A stretch of DNA of 64,000 nt from Aporrectodea caliginosa (Eukaryota > Annelida > Clitellata > Crassiclitellata > Lumbricidae). Location of the stretch: NCBI GenBank assembly GCA_020284085.1, contig JACEVL010000769.1, positions 1 to 64,000 of the forward strand. Reading direction: 5' to 3'. A program made the position numbers and the translations under genes. Numbering within the stretch: position 1 is the stretch's first letter; each line of letters opens with the position of its first letter. The notes under the pieces were generated by a model. That model worked only from the letters and a program-made list of their open reading frames with translations, had not been told where the DNA came from and ran no database searches. Below, piece after piece: positions 58,230-64,000 of the stretch.

Positions 58230-58325
58230 GACTTTTCTTTTTCGAGGGGCCCTTTGCACTGGAAGCGCCTCTGATTAGGTTGTAGTGTGAGAGGCGCTTT
58301 AAAAATCCGTAAATAGAATAGAATA
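58230..58325 (+). mobile_element. LINE/SINE hairpin tail split by the piggyBac-like element
   Basis: ctttgcactggaagcgcctc, gtgagaggcgctttaaaaat, then (gaata)n. The upstream half of this LINE end precedes the TTAA insertion. Confidence 0.65.
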
Positions 58326-58404
58326 GAATGTCATCCCATGGAGAGTAATAGTTCTAGGACGCCTATTTTTAATCATCACGCCAGCGCTGATGGGCTTCGT
58401 AATC

Positions 58405-58600
58405 GTTATAGTAATTGTAATCTCCAAACTTCTAAAGCGCCACTCGAAAGCCAAGCGCAAATCACCAGCTTATTCACGAGCGCTGCGTTGAGTCAGAGGT
58501 GTTGCCCAAAAGGGTAGTTGGAAGAAGGTCCGAGTCCGGTTTCCAGAGAATCAGAGGGGAAAGAGTGGATGTTTAGCTTATACACGAGGGCTGTGTCATA
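58405..58600 (+). repeat. Partial SINE of the fourth family
   Basis: gtaatctccaaacttctaaa, gcgccactcgaaagccaagc, ccagcttattcac; matches 48885-48960 and weakly 61905-62090. Confidence 0.5.
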
Positions 58601-59189
58601 TCAGTGGGATATAATAGCGATCTTTATCAGTGGCATGTTGATTATGGTAGAACAATGACGTATTCAGGTCTTCTGAGAAAATCGCGATAAACCTAGGCCC
58701 TCTTACGATAGCAGGTCATGTGCGTACTAAGCCTTTGAATCTAATTATCATTGTTGTCATGCATAGTAATGAAATTCTTCTCAACCACCGGGCGTGTGTA
58801 TTTTGTTTAAGACGGAATGCATATTCGTAAACATAACTGTAAATCAGAAATGTTTATTAGAGGCATGTATAATTAATATATTTATAATAGTTGTATACGT
58901 TTCTGTACCTGGCTGCTGTATGTCAGCTTCATTACCCAGTAAACGAATATACTATTACTACCTCCAAGCTGAAGTGTTGATATAAAGTTCGTGTTGATGT
59001 TCTCGTTTGATTGAAAACGTGATAAATAGGCTACTAGAGCCACATAAGTCAAAGTTGATGTAAAGTTCGTACTATTGACTTTATTTATTAATTTACTCGA
59101 AATGTAGTAAATTCTCGCATCCACCTGAATTTCGGCCATGAGAGTAAACCACATATGGCACGCACAGGAAACTACTGCAAACCGTGTAG

Positions 59190-59880
<691 letters not shown>

Positions 59881-60179
59881 GACAGACGAAATAGAGTATC
59901 CCCATACATGAGTATCCCCAGACGAAATGGAGTATTCGGTTTAGTTTGCATTTTGGCGGTTTCTAAGTGTATTCAGTCGTTTTGGTTGGATTTATTGTAC
60001 ACATAAAATATTGTAAGTTGCGTATCTTTAGTTTGTACGTCGACCAGAAATTAATTTACTTGTTTTGGTGATTTTGACTGGATTTTCGTCAATTGAAGCG
60101 CATGACGACGGAGAAACTCCGGATACTCTAAACCGGTTTATTCCATCCGGGGGGTAAATTCATACATCCCCCGGATAGT

Positions 60180-60560
60180 CTTAGGACGGATACTCTATTT
60201 CGTGACACCGGCATGACGAATAAGCTAGGATCAGATAAATCGGGAGCTTTGAGTGCAACGTATTGTAAACAATAACACAGGCTTTAACGAGAATTGTTTG
60301 CTCGATGATCAGCCAGTGTAATGAGCACACTATTGGAGTCATTCGTTGATACCTATAGGTTTTTTTATGGGAATTATGAACCATTAATATTGTAGTTGTG
60401 CAAATCTTCATTAGCAATTCCAATGAGAGATGACTTGCATTAGTCAAGAGCACTTGCCAACGATGTTCAGCCTGAGTTATTTCAAGGACAGTTTGAGGCA
60501 TATATGATGTTTTTCGTCTCGAAAAAGACCAAATAGTGGTTGATTCTGAAGGGATATAGC
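60180..60560 (-). mobile_element. L2/CR1-like LINE fragment (minus)
   Basis: One frame of about 127 codons reads RMTPIVCSLHWLIIEQTILV and CVIVYNTLHSKLPIYLI, the conserved LHWLP...YK.LH..AP.YL block of ORF2. Flanking domains are missing. Confidence 0.7.
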
Positions 60561-60729
60561 GCATATAAATTACTAACTAGGTTTCAGGATTTATGCATTC
60601 AGTTAAAAAGTTTGCGGCACTTCAGTGACCTGTACATATGAAACCAGGACGTCTTGTGCTCCTGGAATTGATGATTTATATTATTATTGGTCTTCGGCTC
60701 GCAGTCGTAATAGATTAAATCGTGCTTAA

Positions 60730-61110
60730 TTCTGAAGGAATGTAGCGATTGTGAATTACGAGCTGGGTTTCAGTACGGTTATACGCCATCAGTTAAAAGG
60801 TTTGCGGTACTTCAGTGACCTGTACAAATAAAAAATAGTATTAGGTAAATATAATGACTAATTTATAACTCACCTCCGTAGAGAAAGTAATTGTGCCGCA
60901 GTAATTGTCATTAAGTTACACAAGAGCAATATTGAACTGTGCAGTGGGTGGTAGAGTCAAATCGCAGGAGTATCAAATTTTCACATTAATTATAACTGTA
61001 ATGCACATAATTTTTGAGTATCAGATTCAAGGAGCCAAAATCAATTTAAAATTAAATCAAATCTACATGTTACAAAAATCAATTAAAAATATTGAAGCAA
61101 ATCCATATAT
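60730..61110 (+). repeat. Unclassified dispersed repeat, copy 2
   Basis: Collinear with 31205-31625 upstream of chitinase A, but lacking the 453-bp MITE. A partial duplicate of its left part lies at 60530-60645. Confidence 0.6.
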
Positions 61111-61129
61111 TACCAAAAATTACAATAGT

Positions 61130-61560
61130 CAATCTCGCTAGAAAAATCTTCAAGGTTTTGGCCAGGTGGTCTGTAGGCTATATGTCTTCTATAACTGCTG
61201 ATCCTACTTTGTGGGCTATTCGTAGGCCTATGAATTGTTCCTCAAAGGTAATGGAAAATGGAGAAATGGAGAATCTGGATTCAAATCCTCTAGAACCTCA
61301 AAAGGAACCCCTTGCCTGATTAAGAACCCGACTCCTCTTCCCCGGCCCCTCTTCTATTCTAGGTTTGCTCAGTAACTGATAGACTGGTATTGAAATTAAT
61401 TGTTCGTCTAACCAAGTCTCGGCTAGGGCCAGTACGGTTACATATAGAAGATTTAATAGGTCTTTAATATCATTTAGTTTTTCAATATGCTTCGACTGTT
61501 TAAGCGGATTTCTGAGAATAGCGTAGGGAGTGGAATGAGTTTTACCGAGAGTGTGGAGCG
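61130..61560 (-). mobile_element. LINE endonuclease-domain fragment (minus)
   Basis: Minus-strand frames read IEKLNDIKDLLNLLYVTVLA and LAETWLDEQ (61395-61500), then a RIEEGRGRGVGFLIRQG-like segment after a shift. This is the AP-endonuclease N-terminus of L2/CR1-like ORF2 (LALTETWL motif). Confidence 0.75.
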
Positions 61561-62859
61561 GAGTAGGTACTATGTTAGGTCATTAAAATAAAATTGTAAA
61601 GGCGTCAGTATCGGGACAATTCAGAAGTGGGCGATTGTTGGTTTATTCTATTATGAGATCTAAACAACTGATAGTGAGATAATTAAGGTACGGTATTCGA
61701 CATTACACCGACCATCCCAACTGTCTCCTCTAGCCTGTTACCATTTCTGAGTATTGGGGAGCGTCTCATTGAGGCAGCTAGGGCAACAGCAGGGCCTGTT
61801 ATGTGTTCTAAAGGTTGAGCTGTTAAACATCCAGGCTGGTAATGAGTTTGGTAATTAGACTTATCGCAGTTGTTCATGTGTACAGGTAGGCCTAATTGCG
61901 CACGGTGCAAATCATCGAAAATTTCTCAGCGCCCACAAAAGCTACGTCAGGGAGACCAGCTTATTCACCGGCGCTATATCAAATCAAGTCCGCAATAGCC
62001 AAACTCCTCTGTTCGTTTCGATGCCAGGTCAAAATCCGGGAGGTCAAGCCGAGATTAGGCAGCCGGTGTCCGAACACAGAATGCAATCGTTGAATGAAGT
62101 TGCGGACAAAATCTACTTTACTTAATTACTAGATAGCGAAGGGGAGTCCTCATCGTTGGTCAGATGAGTCAAATGAATATAAATTTAATAGTAATACGAA
62201 TGCTAAGAGTCTTCTGTGTAACCAAAAGAAATAATGTAAATAGCAGATAAACGTGCTAGATAGGCCTAGTTCCTTTTTTTCATACAATGCTCAATCAAAG
62301 GAACATTATTGAGGGGATAAAGGGAGAAATAAGAATGAAAAACAGTGAACATTAGAGTAGTATCTCAAATAATAATCATGGTAGAGGAAGATATAGAGAA
62401 GGTGGTATAGAAAAAGGGCAGGATTGGAATAGAATTAGACTTGGAAAAGACAGAGACAGAGGGGTTTGATCCTCAAAAACAGAATTATTATAATTGCTGA
62501 AATAGATGATTGGATTAGATAGTCAAGAGCTCCTTCTTCCCTGATGTCACGATAGAGAATATAAAGAATACTGAGGATATACGAAGAGCTACGAGAGGAG
62601 AGTAGAGGATAGAGTGAATAAGGAAAAGTAATCTTGTTTCTCAAAACGATCAGCTCATGAACTTTATTTCGGTTGCAATGCATCATAATGAACCCACATG
62701 TAACAAGAATCTTACAAGTTAATTTATGCAAGCAAACGCCTACAATGCTTTCATTAAATCAAATTTCTAAGTTTCCTGTTGTATTCAGAGTCTGTCTAAA
62801 TGCAGTGTATGGACAAGGTTAAGACGGGTGAACAAATGCAGATGTATTGACCAAATAGT
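61561..62859. other. Region without recognisable genes
   Basis: 61905-62090 is a weak match to the fourth SINE family. The rest is AT-rich with many stops and no supported exon. Confidence 0.45.
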
Positions 62860-63050
62860 TACGCATCAATACCACATGTAGAATATTTTAAAACAACACC
62901 TTTATAGTTTTTTCTTAAAAGTATAGAGACTGATTTCCCTCTTAATATCATCCGATAAAGAGTTCCATAAAAGAGGACCAAGAATTCGGAAGCGGGTGAA
63001 TATTTGATAATGGGTAATTTTAAGTCACCAAAAAAAAAAAAAAAAAAGTT
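62860..63050 (-). mobile_element. LINE ORF2 C-terminal remnant (minus)
   Basis: The minus strand read across frames gives RFRILGPLLWNSLSDDIKRE and SLYTFKKKL, matching the RGPLIWNSLP...F...LK ending of LINE ORF2. A poly-A of 17-18 on the plus strand (63032-63049) abuts it. Confidence 0.55.
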
Positions 63051-63183
63051 ATGATTTTTACTGTAAAAAGTTACAAAATGAAAACTACAAATACAGTGTA
63101 AAGATATTATAATATGGTTCATAACGGATCTGTCCTAGTTTCACATAAATATTGTTTTCAAAAATTGTTGGTGTGGCATACCA

Positions 63184-63405
63184 TGTCAGCACCGCAACCA
63201 CATTATGTCAGCACCGCAACCAATTCAAAATGTCGGTAAACAAGCTGAATAACAAAACTTTGTCTCTAGTTTCATAGTTCGTATAAACTGCATCACATGG
63301 AAATAATGAAAATAAGGTGAAATGAAAATGAATATTATTAGATTATCAGAAATAATTACAAAAACAACATAAATTTAGCACCAAAATGTCAACACCGCAA
63401 CTGAC
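63184..63405 (+). repeat. Three copies of atgtcagcaccgcaacc
   Basis: Near 63183, 63206 and (atgtcaacaccgcaac) 63386. The first two are 23 bp apart, the third 180 bp away. Function unknown. Confidence 0.5.
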
Positions 63406-63763
63406 TGATATCATTTCTAAACTGTTATAGAAATCAGCAACATGAAATAATAATGTAAATTATGCTATCTCACAAGTACAGTAATAATACAGCTGTAATG
63501 AACAAAAGCTTCCAAATATTTATTCTGATCCAATATTAGTGAACAAAAGCACCACAGACTAGTAAGATATATATATGACAAGTTATAGGCCAATGTGAGC
63601 AAATATCAGCTATAAAATAAAAAAAACGCTGAATTCAATCAGATCACAACACCAAAGACTACATTTGATGCTGCTTAAGTAAAAATGGTATAAACCAGTT
63701 CTTGCACATAATAAAAACTACAATAATCAGCAAACAATACAAACACAGCAAAACTACTTTAGA

Positions 63764-64000
63764 TTACAAACCTAATTTCAACAGAATAGCAGCCCAAACT
63801 GATTCTTCCAATGCACAATGCCTGCTGTGCAGACCAATAGCTTTAGGCTCATCAATGAGGCTAATTATGTTTGGAAGCTCATAAAAGCAAATGTCTGGAG
63901 TATTTGGCCAAAAGAAATGGTTAGCTATGGAACCACGTGGGCCTCTAACTGTAGCCATGCATGAAACTTCTATGTCACCATCCAAAAAATTGACACTAAT
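63764..64000 (-). CDS. 3' end of an unrecognised ORF running off the window
   Basis: Open on the minus strand from the window edge to a TAA at 63766-63764 (78 codons). Residues include NFLDGDIEVSCMATVRG, HFFWPNTPDICFYELPNIIS and ALEESVWAAILLKLGL. Its composition is ordinary, not repeat-like, and it is followed closely by LINE debris. The WP..DIC.....I pattern reminds me of C-termini of uncharacterised transposon-associated proteins in invertebrates, but I cannot name a family. Confidence 0.4.
   Translation of the reverse strand: MSVNFLDGDIEVSCMATVRGPRGSIANHFFWPNTPDICFYELPNIISLIDEPKAIGLHSRHCALEESVWAAILLKLGL

Overview
The window is nuclear DNA from an animal, most likely a marine invertebrate. 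Every recognisable cellular gene is split by GT-AG introns, and the products are a class A neuropeptide receptor, two secreted GH18 chitinases and a BolA-family protein. Intergenic and intronic DNA is AT-rich and packed with microsatellites, non-LTR retrotransposon fragments, tRNA-headed SINEs and short DNA transposons. I cannot tell from sequence alone whether the host is an echinoderm or another invertebrate deuterostome, or a lophotrochozoan. There is no bacterial operon structure, CRISPR array or true tRNA/rRNA gene.

Layout. 1-14 kb: no cellular gene found; a 5'-truncated RNase H LINE with extra copies of its 3' tail, microsatellites, two foldback structures, four hAT-like short elements and a tRNA-derived SINE. 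14.5-19.0 kb (+): a three-exon vasopressin/oxytocin-like receptor (413 aa); intron 1 holds an internally deleted mariner, a hAT fragment and an L2/CR1-like LINE end; intron 2 starts with a minisatellite that has copied the splice donor. 19-22 kb: an ~850-bp polypurine tract, then degenerate repeats. 22.2-30.5 kb (-): chitinase A, 8 exons, 398 aa, catalytic domain only. 34.5-40.2 kb (+): BOLA1, 7 exons, 144 aa. 43.1-57.3 kb (-): chitinase B, 10 exons, 501 aa, catalytic domain plus Thr-rich linker plus CBM14 chitin-binding domain. 57.5-64 kb: piggyBac-like element, GACA/GATA array, LINE fragments and, at the edge, the end of an unrecognised ORF.

The two chitinases are a local duplication. Exons 2-7 correspond one to one with identical phases, the TATA-containing promoter block is conserved with the same 120-bp spacing to the ATG, and both share an old LINE remnant and a tandem repeat in intron 2. 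Later transposon insertions differ between the copies, so the uninterrupted copy documents several empty sites. Both enzymes should be secreted and cleave chitin; B should bind insoluble chitin more tightly. BOLA1 (predicted mitochondrial) and the receptor are functionally unrelated neighbours.

The most unusual themes are (i) minisatellites that begin on a 5' splice site and multiply it, seen independently in the receptor gene and in the chitinases, and (ii) two apparent LINE-SINE partnerships in which a LINE and a tRNA-headed SINE share a hairpin-type 3' tail.
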